Source: Burkholderiales bacterium (GTDB lineage Bacteria > Pseudomonadota > Gammaproteobacteria > Burkholderiales > Burkholderiaceae_D). Taken from it: 64,000 nt of DNA. The notes beneath the pieces were generated by a model. The model searched no databases. It was not told where the DNA came from and saw only the letters and a program-made list of their open reading frames with translations. Made by a program: the position numbers and the translations under genes. Positions 15,748-24,217 of the stretch are shown here, in pieces. The DNA is taken from NCBI GenBank assembly GCA_016177875.1, contig JACOUL010000041.1:62001-126000 (forward strand), given 5' to 3'. Each line of letters opens with the position of its first letter. Positions within the stretch are counted from its first letter, which is position 1.

Positions 15748-16569
15748 TTACTTATAGACCGTAACCGGCTCCTGCTTTTGCACCGGCTCTTGGCTGCCGC
15801 CCTGCTGAATGATAGTCGTGGTACTGCTGCTGGTGCGGCGCCCTGTACGCGGCACACCGAATTGCACCATCATCTCGCCATATGCAGCCTCGGCCAAGCT
15901 CTTCGACGTCTCTTGAATCACCTTGCCGCGGTTATGCACGACGCGGTCACCGGCTGATGTCAGAATCTTGGTGTCTTGGCCGGCCCCGGAAGCGCTGAAT
16001 GCTGCTTTCACTTCATAAGTCTTGGTATTGATCAGGCTGAAGTCGGCTACCAAGTCCAAGGACAAGACCGCGGTATAGGAGCCGCCCAAGTTCATCGTCT
16101 CCTGGCGGAAGGCGATATTGCTCACCGTGCCGAACAAGACATAATCGGCGCCCGGATAATAGCCTTGCTTGATGCGGCCGATGATGTCGTAGATCTTCTC
16201 GGTCGGCTTGCCGGAATACGGACGCGCTTGCACCAGGCGCACGCCGCCGCCTTTCAGCATTTGGCCTTTCAGATCAGCCGTGTAAGTACGCAATTCGCCG
16301 CGGTCGATCCAGGTGTAAGTGCCTTCGGCAGAGTAGTAATTGCTTTCATTCTTGGCGCTGTAGCGGCCGCGCGCAGAGTAGCCATAATCGGTTTCACGCT
16401 CGCTGCCGGAAGCGCGTACGCTGCTCTTGCTGGAAGCCGACACGACACGGAAATACTCGCTCACCTTTTCTTCATAAGTCAGATCGGTGACGGCGATCTT
16501 CGGTTCGGCGGCAAAAGCAAGGTTGGCGGCAAATGCCAAACCGAGCAGCAGCTGGATTTTCTTTGACAT
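15748..16569 (-). CDS. Exported CsgG/LpoB-like protein, last gene of the LpoB cluster
   Basis: A 273-residue protein with a cleavable signal (MSKKIQLLLGLAFAANLAFA) and no lipobox Cys. The mature part opens KIAVTDLTYEEKVSEYF and contains GADYVLFGTVSNIAF, both like the CsgG/LpoB/TolB-N-type fold that binds partner envelope proteins, followed by a Ser/Thr and Gln-rich tail. It follows the lpoB-like gene by about 30 bases on the same strand. I infer a periplasmic or outer-membrane-associated partner of the LpoB system. A diverged duplicate of LpoB is possible. Enzymatic function is not suggested. Confidence 0.6.
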   Translation of the reverse strand: MSKKIQLLLGLAFAANLAFAAEPKIAVTDLTYEEKVSEYFRVVSASSKSSVRASGSERETDYGYSARGRYSAKNESNYYSAEGTYTWIDRGELRTYTADLKGQMLKGGGVRLVQARPYSGKPTEKIYDIIGRIKQGYYPGADYVLFGTVSNIAFRQETMNLGGSYTAVLSLDLVADFSLINTKTYEVKAAFSASGAGQDTKILTSAGDRVVHNRGKVIQETSKSLAEAAYGEMMVQFGVPRTGRRTSSSTTTIIQQGGSQEPVQKQEPVTVYK

Positions 16570-16602
16570 GATGTTATCCCTGATAGTGTGAGTGCGGCTG
16601 AA

Positions 16603-17217
16603 TTAGCGCTTGGAAGTTTTGCGGATCTCTTTTTCTTCCTGCCACTCGATCGAGCCTTCTTCGACGTCATATACCTTCAAGGTCATCTTGTAGAACACAT
16701 CCTTGGTATCGGCATTCTGCTTAACGATCGAGACGATCTCGCCTTCCAGCGTGTACTTGGCCGCCGTCATCTGGCCGATCTTGGCCTTGCCAGCCGCTTT
16801 GTACAGACCGCTTTGGTTTTGACGCTGGAGCTCGGATACGCCGGCCGTCATTTCATCGGCGCTGCGCACGAACTTGACCTTCCTGCTTTTGACCAGCGCG
16901 GTCTGGATGGAATTCATGATCGACTTGGTATCAATATATTCCGAAGTCTTATTACGCACTGCCGACAAAGTCATGGTCGGACGATCTTTCACGAGAGGAT
17001 CTTCCAGCAAGGAGCCGATCATTTTCTCGGCGATGAGTTGCAGGTCGGTCGAGCCGAATTCGTTGGTGACGGTTTCCACCGCCTTGGAATCGCCGTAATT
17101 CACTTGGCGCGCAAAACGCACGGTCGGCTGCGACAGTTGCGTTGGGCAAGCGGTCAGCAGCAAGGTTGCGGCGGCTGCGCTGCACAGCGCGAGCGCCAAG
17201 GACGTATAACGTTTCAT
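16603..17217 (-). CDS. lpoB: Penicillin-binding protein activator LpoB-like lipoprotein
   Basis: A 204-residue outer-membrane lipoprotein with lipobox LLTAC (about residues 20-24). The body matches LpoB in length and pattern: VNYGDSKAVETVTNEFGSTDL, LIAEKMIGSLLEDP, NKTSEYIDTKSIMNSIQTAL, and AKYTLEGEIVSI. In E. coli LpoB reaches through the wall and activates the bifunctional synthase PBP1b, and ycfL lies beside lpoB; the same ycfL-lpoB pairing is seen here. The gene for PBP1b is not in the window. A short GC hairpin lies in the 55-base gap to the upstream ycfL-like gene. Confidence 0.85.
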   Translation of the reverse strand: MKRYTSLALALCSAAAATLLLTACPTQLSQPTVRFARQVNYGDSKAVETVTNEFGSTDLQLIAEKMIGSLLEDPLVKDRPTMTLSAVRNKTSEYIDTKSIMNSIQTALVKSRKVKFVRSADEMTAGVSELQRQNQSGLYKAAGKAKIGQMTAAKYTLEGEIVSIVKQNADTKDVFYKMTLKVYDVEEGSIEWQEEKEIRKTSKR

Positions 17218-17272
17218 GGTTGAAGCTCCTGAAAGAAAAACGAAATTAATTAATCTGAAAACTGCGCCGCGC

Positions 17273-17677
17273 TTAACGCGGCTCCGCGCTCATCTCGATC
17301 TTGAAATCGGTAGCTTGCGGGCTATACGCCGTGCTCTTGACCATATGCGTCTGCTTGCCGAGGAAGACCAGCGGCTTCCATACTTCGCCGTCGCCGACTT
17401 GCATGCCGGCGGTGTCAGTCCAGCGGAATCGATAATACAAGCGCAAATCGCTGGTGTTATTGTTGACCATCTCGGCCTGCACCACCATCACTTCACCGCG
17501 TTTTTGCGAACGCAGATCGATCACTTTCAAGCCCTGTAGATCGCCGCGCACCAGCAGCTTAGCCGCGATGCCGGGCGATGCGGCATACGTCGCCGGATCC
17601 ACGTCATCCGCATAAGCACCCGCAGTAGCGAGCACCAAACCCAGAGCGATGACGGCATGTTTGAATATCGGTTTCAT
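17273..17677 (-). CDS. ycfL: YcfL-like periplasmic protein (DUF1425)
   Basis: A 134-residue exported protein with a type I signal (ALGLVLATAGAYA) instead of the lipobox of E. coli YcfL. The mature part has the YcfL pattern VQAEMVNNNTSDLRLYYRFRW followed by DGEVWKPLVF and PQATDFKIEM, a small beta-sandwich. In E. coli ycfL is adjacent to lpoB, and the same order is kept here, which supports the call. The function of YcfL is unknown; proximity suggests a role with LpoB in cell-wall synthesis. Confidence 0.78.
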   Translation of the reverse strand: MKPIFKHAVIALGLVLATAGAYADDVDPATYAASPGIAAKLLVRGDLQGLKVIDLRSQKRGEVMVVQAEMVNNNTSDLRLYYRFRWTDTAGMQVGDGEVWKPLVFLGKQTHMVKSTAYSPQATDFKIEMSAEPR

Positions 17678-17713
17678 GAGTCTTTCCTGTACAAAAAGAG
17701 GGAGTGCAAAAAA

Positions 17714-19189
17714 TTACTGCGCCGGCGCCTTGACTTTCGTTACCGTGGTCGTCTTTTTGACGGTAGCCTTTACCTTGGTCGCTTTCACGTCGGTTTTCGA
17801 TTTAACTTCCGGTGTCGCCACTACCATCTCGACCTTGCCGAACTGGGCAATCTCGCCAAAATAAGTCGTGTTCTTAAACAGGCGTACCGGCACGATCATG
17901 TAGCGGCCATCCACATTGATTTTCTTGGCGCCGTCAGCCTGCGTCGGTAAACGCAATTCATATTCACCCGGCGCGACGAAACCACGCGCAATGAACACAC
18001 GGTCAGGCAGCGAACGCCACATACGGTCGTCGGCCGGCGGTTCCGTAGCTGCCGCGGCAACGTTGGCCAGCAAACCGGCGAGAGCCCCCGCCTTCTTATT
18101 GACCTGGTCTTGAATGACGGCCTTGCCGATCGCGCGAATCGCAGCGCGCGCTTGAATGCCGGGCATATCTTCTTTTAATGCCTTACGCGCCATGACGTTA
18201 AAGTCGGTCACCAGAGCTGCGGGCAATGTCTGGCTGCCCAGCGAAATTTGCGAAATGCTCACCGAATTCTTGTCCGGATAAATCGCCGGGAAAGAAAACG
18301 ACACGGTGATCAGCCCGCTCGGCGTCGGCACAGGGAAGGCAACCTTTTGCGATTGACGCGCCGGCGAATTGCCCGCCTCGATCACAAACAGCACATCGGT
18401 CATACCCTTCTTGCGACGAAAGCTGGTGCGCTGATCCAATCCGCGCAAACCCTCTTCCAATACCGGCAAGTCCGGACGCAATTCGATCGCCTTGCGATAG
18501 CCGGGCGCGGCAAGGCTCGGCTCGTTCAATGCCTCATATACAAAACCCGCTAAATAGTGAGAGAACGCGTTCTGGAAGCCATTCTTCAACTTCAATACTT
18601 CCGGATCGTTCAAGGTCTCGGTCGGATAGCCGTTCAACTCCTTGGCGCTGACCTGAATCCCTTTCTCCTTCGCTTCCTGCTCGGCCGCTGCGGTTTCCTT
18701 CGCGCGGAATTCGGCAATGATGGCTTCGCGTTCGTGGGTACGCTTGATGTCGACACGTGCGGTATCCAAGTCACCCATATTGATGCGGTTCATCGCCATG
18801 CGCGTCGTCAGCATGACTTTTTCATAGTCTTGCCCTTCATAGTCGCGCGAGGCATCGCCCATGAACACGGCGCCGATCTGGCTCATCAACTTAGCCGGAT
18901 CGCTCTTGGCCAATTCCTCCCATTTTTTGACTTTAAGATCGGCGACTTCAAACGCCGCAAGACTGTCCTTATAGCGTGTGCCGATACGCATCAACTCACC
19001 CTTCTCCATATTGAGCAGAAGGTCTTCCTTGTTGGAACCTGTGGTTTGCGCTTCCAGCTGTTGAATCGCCGCTGCGATATTGCCTTGACTGGTTGCAGTA
19101 AGGGTGGTGCCGACTTTACTGTCGTGGGTAGCGGTGGCGCAAGCGGATAAGAAAACGACCGTAAAAAGAGGTAAGAGATAAGAGCGCAT
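17714..19189 (-). CDS. COG3014-like lipoprotein with TPR-type helices, first gene of the LpoB cluster
   Basis: A 491-residue lipoprotein: signal MRSYLLPLFTVVFLSAC with lipobox LSAC. The ATG at 19189 was chosen because it begins the signal peptide directly; longer frames upstream run through AT-rich DNA. The N-terminal half is helical with repeat-like segments (IQQLEAQTTG..., YLAGFVYEALNEPSLAAPGYRKAIELRPDLP, a TPR-like unit), the middle is beta-rich, and the C-terminus is a Lys/Thr/Val tail (TKVKATVKKTTTVTKVKAP). From memory, proteins of the COG3014 group occur next to YcfL and LpoB, which fits; a search should confirm it. I infer an outer-membrane-anchored scaffold in the same envelope system. 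Confidence 0.68.
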   Translation of the reverse strand: MRSYLLPLFTVVFLSACATATHDSKVGTTLTATSQGNIAAAIQQLEAQTTGSNKEDLLLNMEKGELMRIGTRYKDSLAAFEVADLKVKKWEELAKSDPAKLMSQIGAVFMGDASRDYEGQDYEKVMLTTRMAMNRINMGDLDTARVDIKRTHEREAIIAEFRAKETAAAEQEAKEKGIQVSAKELNGYPTETLNDPEVLKLKNGFQNAFSHYLAGFVYEALNEPSLAAPGYRKAIELRPDLPVLEEGLRGLDQRTSFRRKKGMTDVLFVIEAGNSPARQSQKVAFPVPTPSGLITVSFSFPAIYPDKNSVSISQISLGSQTLPAALVTDFNVMARKALKEDMPGIQARAAIRAIGKAVIQDQVNKKAGALAGLLANVAAAATEPPADDRMWRSLPDRVFIARGFVAPGEYELRLPTQADGAKKINVDGRYMIVPVRLFKNTTYFGEIAQFGKVEMVVATPEVKSKTDVKATKVKATVKKTTTVTKVKAPAQ

Positions 19190-19502
19190 GCTTGAATATA
19201 TTGAAGTTGTTATAAAGAAAGAGAAAGGAATCGAAACAATATCATTACCAAAATTTAATTGGAAGGAAGTCATATTATTTTTGTGAAATTGCATAAATGT
19301 CACGTAAATTGCACATCGCTTTTGATCGCCCGCTTTTAAGCAATTGGAAGATTTCTGTGGGCTTCTTTGCACTCTGCAATTTCTTGTTGATAAAAAATTA
19401 CGAAAAATGCACTAGTTTGTACCGCTCCGCCAATTTTTCTAGTTAAGATATTGGTCTAATTCAATTTTTTGAATTGTCGAGCGGCAATTCTATTCCGCAG
19501 TC
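19190..19502. other. AT-rich divergent intergenic region
   Basis: A 313-base stretch clearly richer in A and T than its neighbours, between the divergent COG3014-like gene and the lipoprotein gene at 19503. It should hold promoters for both. Apart from the inverted repeat at 19458-19475 I see no gene or RNA structure. Confidence 0.6.
19458..19475. promoter_or_regulatory. Perfect inverted repeat upstream of the lipoprotein gene
   Basis: AATTCAA and TTGAATT arms separated by TTTT, about 27 bases before the ATG at 19503. It could be an operator or an RNA hairpin in the leader. It is AT-only apart from one C/G pair per arm, so chance is a real alternative. Confidence 0.35.
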
Positions 19503-19985
19503 ATGGGTCGGCTTTATTTCGTCGCCGTAGTATTGATGCCCTTATTGGTTGCATGCGCCGTCAATGGCGTCGCTTCCGGCGAACGGTCGCCTAATCAAAA
19601 AACGTCCATCATCAGCGCTGCCGCCGATGTAATTTCCATGGCAATTTGGACCGTGCCCCAGGGCGGCTTTACCTCCGGACAACCGATCCAAATTCAAGTA
19701 AGCCCAATACCGCAAACCATTATTGAACAAGCGAGTTTGCGCGCCATCTCCGGCGATAAAAATCTAGTCATCACGTCACCAAGCGAAATTGCGTTAAGCC
19801 GTTTGCAGCCGCCGCAAGTGCCTGCGCCGCAAAAAGAATCAGCGACTCACCCACCTGCCCTGGGAGTGACCACCATACGATCGTTTGAAGTTCTCCCTCA
19901 AAAGCCAGGCAGTTACACCGTTCAAATTATTTTCGAACACTTGGGAAAAATCCAAACGCGGGAAATCGAGTTAAAGGTGAATTAA
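19503..19985 (+). CDS. Hypothetical lipoprotein, 160 residues
   Basis: Signal MGRLYFVAVVLMPLLVAC with lipobox LVAC at about residues 15-18. The mature part is predicted beta-rich (VPQGGFTSGQPIQIQVSPIP, then PGSYTVQIIFEHLGKIQTREIELKV), like a single immunoglobulin-type or macroglobulin-type beta-sandwich, with a proline-rich middle. No family recognised. It ends 19 bases before the large BNR-propeller gene on the same strand, so the two are probably cotranscribed and may act together at the cell surface. Confidence 0.7.
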   Translation: MGRLYFVAVVLMPLLVACAVNGVASGERSPNQKTSIISAAADVISMAIWTVPQGGFTSGQPIQIQVSPIPQTIIEQASLRAISGDKNLVITSPSEIALSRLQPPQVPAPQKESATHPPALGVTTIRSFEVLPQKPGSYTVQIIFEHLGKIQTREIELKVN

Positions 19986-20004
19986 GCGGCAAGCCGAATT
20001 CAAG

Positions 20005-23000
20005 ATGAGAAAGCAACAAATGATATTCAAGCCCAAAGCATTTTTCTCTTTACTATTTTTCTTCCTGGTATTTGCCAGTATGCCGGGATATGCAGAGAAA
20101 AATTTTGCGCGCGAAGCACGCGAACATATCCCCGCGCCTGATGCGCGCTGCCCGCAGGAGGGCGAGCGTACCGACGAGGCGATAGCCGCAAGCATTCACC
20201 TATCGGTTGAACGCCTCAATCTGTTGAAACGATTGCGCGCTTTGACCAATGATGAGGTCTGCATGCTGCCGACCGCAAAGCTGAAGAGGGCGTTGGAAAA
20301 AACCGAACCCGTTCCTACCGATTTTCCGGCTCAATCCGCGATTTTCCGCGGCCTACAACAACGCGACGAACGCGGTGTAATTCCTCCTAATGCCTATTTG
20401 CGCGCCGTCGCACAAAGAAACGCTGTACCGAAAACCAAGCGCATGGGCCTCGCTCCGACTTCCGTACAAGAACGCGCCGCCGGCGTATCGTCGTCCCAAT
20501 GGACAGCGCTCGGGCCGGGCAATATCGGCGGACGCGTTAATGCCATCGTCATCCATCCGACCGACACGAATAAAATCTGGGCTGCGGCAGTACTGGGTGG
20601 AATTTGGTACAGCGCGAACGCAGGCGCTTCCTGGAGCCCGGTCAATGACTTCTTGCCGAATCTGGCGGTCAAGACGCTGGTCATCGACCCACTCGACCCC
20701 AATGTCATGTACGCAGGCACGGGCGATGCGCTCGGCGTCAATATTTCTCCTGACGTCCAGCGGGGCGCCGGCGTATATAAATCCACCGACGGCGGCGTTA
20801 CCTGGACGCGCTTAGCCTCGACCGATCCAACCGTCAACTCCAGCTGGTATTACGTCAACCGCTTGGCAATCCATCCCACGCAAACCAACATCATCGTCGC
20901 CGCCACCGAATCGGGCGCAATGCGCAGCACGGACGGCGGCACCACCTGGACTAGCGTGAGTACCGCCCGCAGCAAGGATGTACAGTTCGACCCCAACAAT
21001 GGCGCCAAAGTCATCCGCGGCCGCAGGGACGGCATGGTCTCGTACAGCACCGATGCCGGCGCGACTTGGCAAATCGCGACGGTGACGAGCAACACGTCGG
21101 CGCGTATTGAAATCGCCTACGCAAAAAGCACACCGGATCTCGTCTATGCATCGGTCGACGTCAATAACGGTTCGATTTATAAATCGGTCGATGGCGGCGT
21201 CAGCTGGACGTTCGTATCGAATCCGGCGCACCTAAGCACCCAAGGTTGGTACGCCAACACCATTGTGGTCAGCCCGGTCGACGCCAACCAAATCATTATC
21301 GGCGGCTTGGATTTGTATTCTTCAACCAACGGCGGTGCATCGTTCACCAAGATCAGCACCTGGTATTACTCGCCCACGTCGCCGCATGCCGATCATCATG
21401 CCTTGACGCTCGACCCCGGATTTAACGGCGCTAGCAATCGCAAGCTATATAACGGCAACGACGGCGGCATCTATCGCGCCAACGACATCAACGCCGTTAA
21501 CGCATCCTATTCAAATAACGGCTGGACGATGCTCAACAATGGCTTGGCCATCACCCAGTTCTATTCGGGAGCCGGCTATACCGGCGGAAACATCATCGGC
21601 GGCACGCAAGACAATGGATCGCTCAAGTATGCGGGAAGCGGAACCAATTGGACCGCATTCTTCGGCGGCGACGGCGGGTTTTCGGCGATCGATACGTCGA
21701 ACAGTAATTACCTCTACGGAGAATACGTCTACTTAACCATCCATCGCGCCACCAACGGCAGCTCCGGCAGCTATATCTGCAAAGGCATCACCGATGCGAT
21801 CGTCGCCTATTGCGAAAATTCGTCGTCAACGCAATCTTCCAAGGCCAACTTTATTGCGCCCTTCATTCTCGACCCGAACAACAATAACCGCATGCTGGCC
21901 GGCGGCGCATCCCTGTGGGTGAGCGACAATGTGAAAGCGACGACGCCCACTTGGCGCATCCTCAAATCATCGATAGGCACGTCAACTTCGTATTACATCA
22001 GCGCGATTGCTGTGGCTTCCGGCAATTCCGACATCATTTGGGTGGGGCACAATAACGGCAGCGTGTACAAAACGACGAATGGAACCCAAACGACGCCGAA
22101 TTGGACTTTAGTATCCAACCCATTGCCCGGACGTTTCGTGACCCGCATCCTGATCGACAAGAGCAATTCCAACCTCGTCTACGCGACGTTCGGCGGCTAC
22201 ACATCCGGCAATGTTTGGCGGACCACCGACGGCGGCACCAGCTGGACCAATATCAGCACCGGCCTGCCGCAAGCGCCGATTCGCGCAATCGCCCGTCATC
22301 CGAACAATGCCAATTGGTTGTATGTCGGCTCCGAGGTCGGCGTCTTCACCAGCGAAAACGGCGGCACCAGTTGGCTCACCACCAATGACGGCCCGGCCAA
22401 CGTCGCCGTCGATGAATTGTTTTGGTTAGATAGTTCCACCTTGGTCGCGGCGACTTTCGGCCGCGGCATGTTCAAGGCAACCATCAACAGTTCCGGCACC
22501 AGCGTCGTACCGCAAACCGGCTGGTGGTGGAATCCTAACGAAGGCGGCCGCGGCTACACGATCGAGCAGCAAGGCAATAATATTTTCATGGCGGCTTACA
22601 TGTATGACAGCTCTGGGCGCGCCATTTGGTATGCCGCCGGTCCAGCAGCCGTCAGCGGTTCGACGTTTACCGCCCCCTTGTTGACCTATGTCGGCGGACA
22701 ATCGCTGACGGGATCGTGGCGCGCTCCGACCGGAACCACCAACAACGGCAACATCTCGATTACGTTTAGCGATGCCAGCCATGGCACGATTTCCTGGCCC
22801 AACGGCAGCAGCACGGCGATACAGCGCTATGACATTGTGTCCGGCGGCGCAAGCGCAACGCCGCCCGCCGGCACGCCGCAAGCAGGCTGGTGGTGGAATT
22901 CCTCCGAAGGCGGTCGCGGGTATTCGATAGAAATTCAAAACGGCACCATGTTCATGGCCGGCTATATGTACGATAGCTTGGGCAGTCCGATCTGGTATGC

Positions 23001-23211
23001 CTCGGGTCCGATGGCCATGACGAACACCTCGACTTATCAAGGCACATGGCAGCAATACGGCAATGGCCAAACCCTCACGGGCAGCTATCAGGGCGCAAGC
23101 GTGGTCAACGGCAACGTCGGCAACGTGACGGTGCAATTCAGCAGCACAACGACGGGAACGATGACCTTGCCCGATGGCCGTCAAATTCCCATCGTACGCT
23201 ATACATTCTAA
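20005..23211 (+). CDS. Large secreted BNR/sortilin-type beta-propeller protein with two C-terminal WWWN repeats
   Basis: A 1068-residue exported protein with signal MRKQQMIFKPKAFFSLLFFF... cleaved after about GYA (residue 30). After a roughly 130-residue N-terminal part, many Asp-box/BNR motifs appear between residues 170 and 830: STDGGVTW, STDGGTTW, STDAGATW, SVDGGVSW, STNGGASF, TTDGGTSW, SENGGTSW. These form a sialidase- or sortilin-like propeller. The C-terminus carries two copies of a domain of about 105 residues starting TGWWWNPNEGGRGYTIE (about 839) and AGWWWNSSEGGRGYSIE (about 961), each with FMA-YMYDS and IWYA-GP. BNR propellers range from glycosidases to plain binding modules; I see no sialidase Arg triad that would settle it. 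A linked lipoprotein lies upstream. Confidence 0.82.
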   Translation: MRKQQMIFKPKAFFSLLFFFLVFASMPGYAEKNFAREAREHIPAPDARCPQEGERTDEAIAASIHLSVERLNLLKRLRALTNDEVCMLPTAKLKRALEKTEPVPTDFPAQSAIFRGLQQRDERGVIPPNAYLRAVAQRNAVPKTKRMGLAPTSVQERAAGVSSSQWTALGPGNIGGRVNAIVIHPTDTNKIWAAAVLGGIWYSANAGASWSPVNDFLPNLAVKTLVIDPLDPNVMYAGTGDALGVNISPDVQRGAGVYKSTDGGVTWTRLASTDPTVNSSWYYVNRLAIHPTQTNIIVAATESGAMRSTDGGTTWTSVSTARSKDVQFDPNNGAKVIRGRRDGMVSYSTDAGATWQIATVTSNTSARIEIAYAKSTPDLVYASVDVNNGSIYKSVDGGVSWTFVSNPAHLSTQGWYANTIVVSPVDANQIIIGGLDLYSSTNGGASFTKISTWYYSPTSPHADHHALTLDPGFNGASNRKLYNGNDGGIYRANDINAVNASYSNNGWTMLNNGLAITQFYSGAGYTGGNIIGGTQDNGSLKYAGSGTNWTAFFGGDGGFSAIDTSNSNYLYGEYVYLTIHRATNGSSGSYICKGITDAIVAYCENSSSTQSSKANFIAPFILDPNNNNRMLAGGASLWVSDNVKATTPTWRILKSSIGTSTSYYISAIAVASGNSDIIWVGHNNGSVYKTTNGTQTTPNWTLVSNPLPGRFVTRILIDKSNSNLVYATFGGYTSGNVWRTTDGGTSWTNISTGLPQAPIRAIARHPNNANWLYVGSEVGVFTSENGGTSWLTTNDGPANVAVDELFWLDSSTLVAATFGRGMFKATINSSGTSVVPQTGWWWNPNEGGRGYTIEQQGNNIFMAAYMYDSSGRAIWYAAGPAAVSGSTFTAPLLTYVGGQSLTGSWRAPTGTTNNGNISITFSDASHGTISWPNGSSTAIQRYDIVSGGASATPPAGTPQAGWWWNSSEGGRGYSIEIQNGTMFMAGYMYDSLGSPIWYASGPMAMTNTSTYQGTWQQYGNGQTLTGSYQGASVVNGNVGNVTVQFSSTTTGTMTLPDGRQIPIVRYTF

Positions 23212-23229
23212 ATAAATTTCCTTCGGCGA

Positions 23230-23250
23230 CCTCTCCCTATCAGGGAGAGG
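23230..23250. repeat. Perfect hairpin CCTCTCCCT / AGGGAGAGG at the convergent gene ends
   Basis: Nine-base arms 23230-23238 and 23242-23250 with a three-base loop. It sits between the BNR gene and the convergent hydrolase gene, overlapping the latter's stop. There is no T run on either strand. CCTCTCCC...GGGAGAGG palindromes recur in intergenic DNA of many betaproteobacteria, so it may be a copy of a dispersed palindromic repeat that also acts as a terminator. Confidence 0.5.
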
Positions 23251-24217
23251 AAAATAGCCACAATTCGAGCGCATGCCAAAAATGCGGCAATTGAGATCCG
23301 CTCGGGCTGACTAAACCATGGTCCGCCTGCGCATAAGTGGCGAGCGTGAAATTGGATTTTCCCAACGCGGCAAAACGATCGTGTGTTCGCTGCGCGGATT
23401 CAATCGGCACCAACTGGTCCGCTTCGCCCATCGCCAGCAAAATCGGAATCTTCAACGCCAATAATGCATCGGCGGTTTTCAGCTGATTGAGCTCAGACCA
23501 GTACCGCCAGGTGCGCCGCCCGAGAGAAACATCAATGGCATCAGGATCTGCCGGCTCGCGTGCAAGCGATGCCAATACCGCCGCCGCCTCGCCGATTCCG
23601 TGCTTTTTTGCCTGCAAACGGTAAGTATCGATGGGGTTCATTCCGCCATTCGAGAGAATCACGGCATGCGTAACTTCAGCAATGCTTTCTGCCAGCATGG
23701 GCACGATATCGCCGCCTTCCGAAATCCCCACCAAGATGACGCGCTTAGGAACCAGCCCTGCTTGTTTTGCCCACTTCAATTGCGCTTTGATGAACTCCCG
23801 CTGGTCGGCAATCCAGCGACTCGGATAGTCTGCGCGGATGAATTCATCGCTGCAGCCCCCTACCCTTCCCCATGTGCCTGCTTCGATAAATCGCTTATGT
23901 AACATGAAGAGACGCAGCTTACCTGCCTCGCCTTCCAAACCGCGAAAATATTGCGGCAGGAAATACTGCATGCTGGTGCAGTCTGAACCGCTGATGACGA
24001 AAAAATAATTTTCAATACGCTCCTGTGTCGGCGACAGACTTTTATCGAGTGAAAAATAAATCGCGTTGCCGCCGTCCTGGAATCGGAAGGTTTGTGCAGG
24101 AACCCTATTGTCGGGCAACGCAGGAGGCCCAAAGGAACAAGCTTGACACGCCAGCAGAAGCGCCGGCAATAAGCACCGGTAGTTTGCAAGAAGGCATCGA
24201 GAAAAAAAACGCTTCAC
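23240..24217 (-). CDS. Alpha/beta-hydrolase-type lipoprotein
   Basis: A 325-residue protein whose N-terminal hydrophobic stretch ends ALLLACQAC, giving a plausible lipobox (ACQAC), so probably a lipoprotein. The nucleophile elbow GISEGG (Ser about residue 172), a later Asp in MGEADQLVP and a His in QADHGL form a credible catalytic triad of the alpha/beta-hydrolase fold. Substrate unknown; an esterase or dienelactone-hydrolase-like activity is possible. Its ATG overlaps the stop of tcdA by four bases, so the two genes form an operon, but I see no functional link. Confidence 0.72.
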   Translation of the reverse strand: MKRFFSRCLLANYRCLLPALLLACQACSFGPPALPDNRVPAQTFRFQDGGNAIYFSLDKSLSPTQERIENYFFVISGSDCTSMQYFLPQYFRGLEGEAGKLRLFMLHKRFIEAGTWGRVGGCSDEFIRADYPSRWIADQREFIKAQLKWAKQAGLVPKRVILVGISEGGDIVPMLAESIAEVTHAVILSNGGMNPIDTYRLQAKKHGIGEAAAVLASLAREPADPDAIDVSLGRRTWRYWSELNQLKTADALLALKIPILLAMGEADQLVPIESAQRTHDRFAALGKSNFTLATYAQADHGLVSPSGSQLPHFWHALELWLFSSP

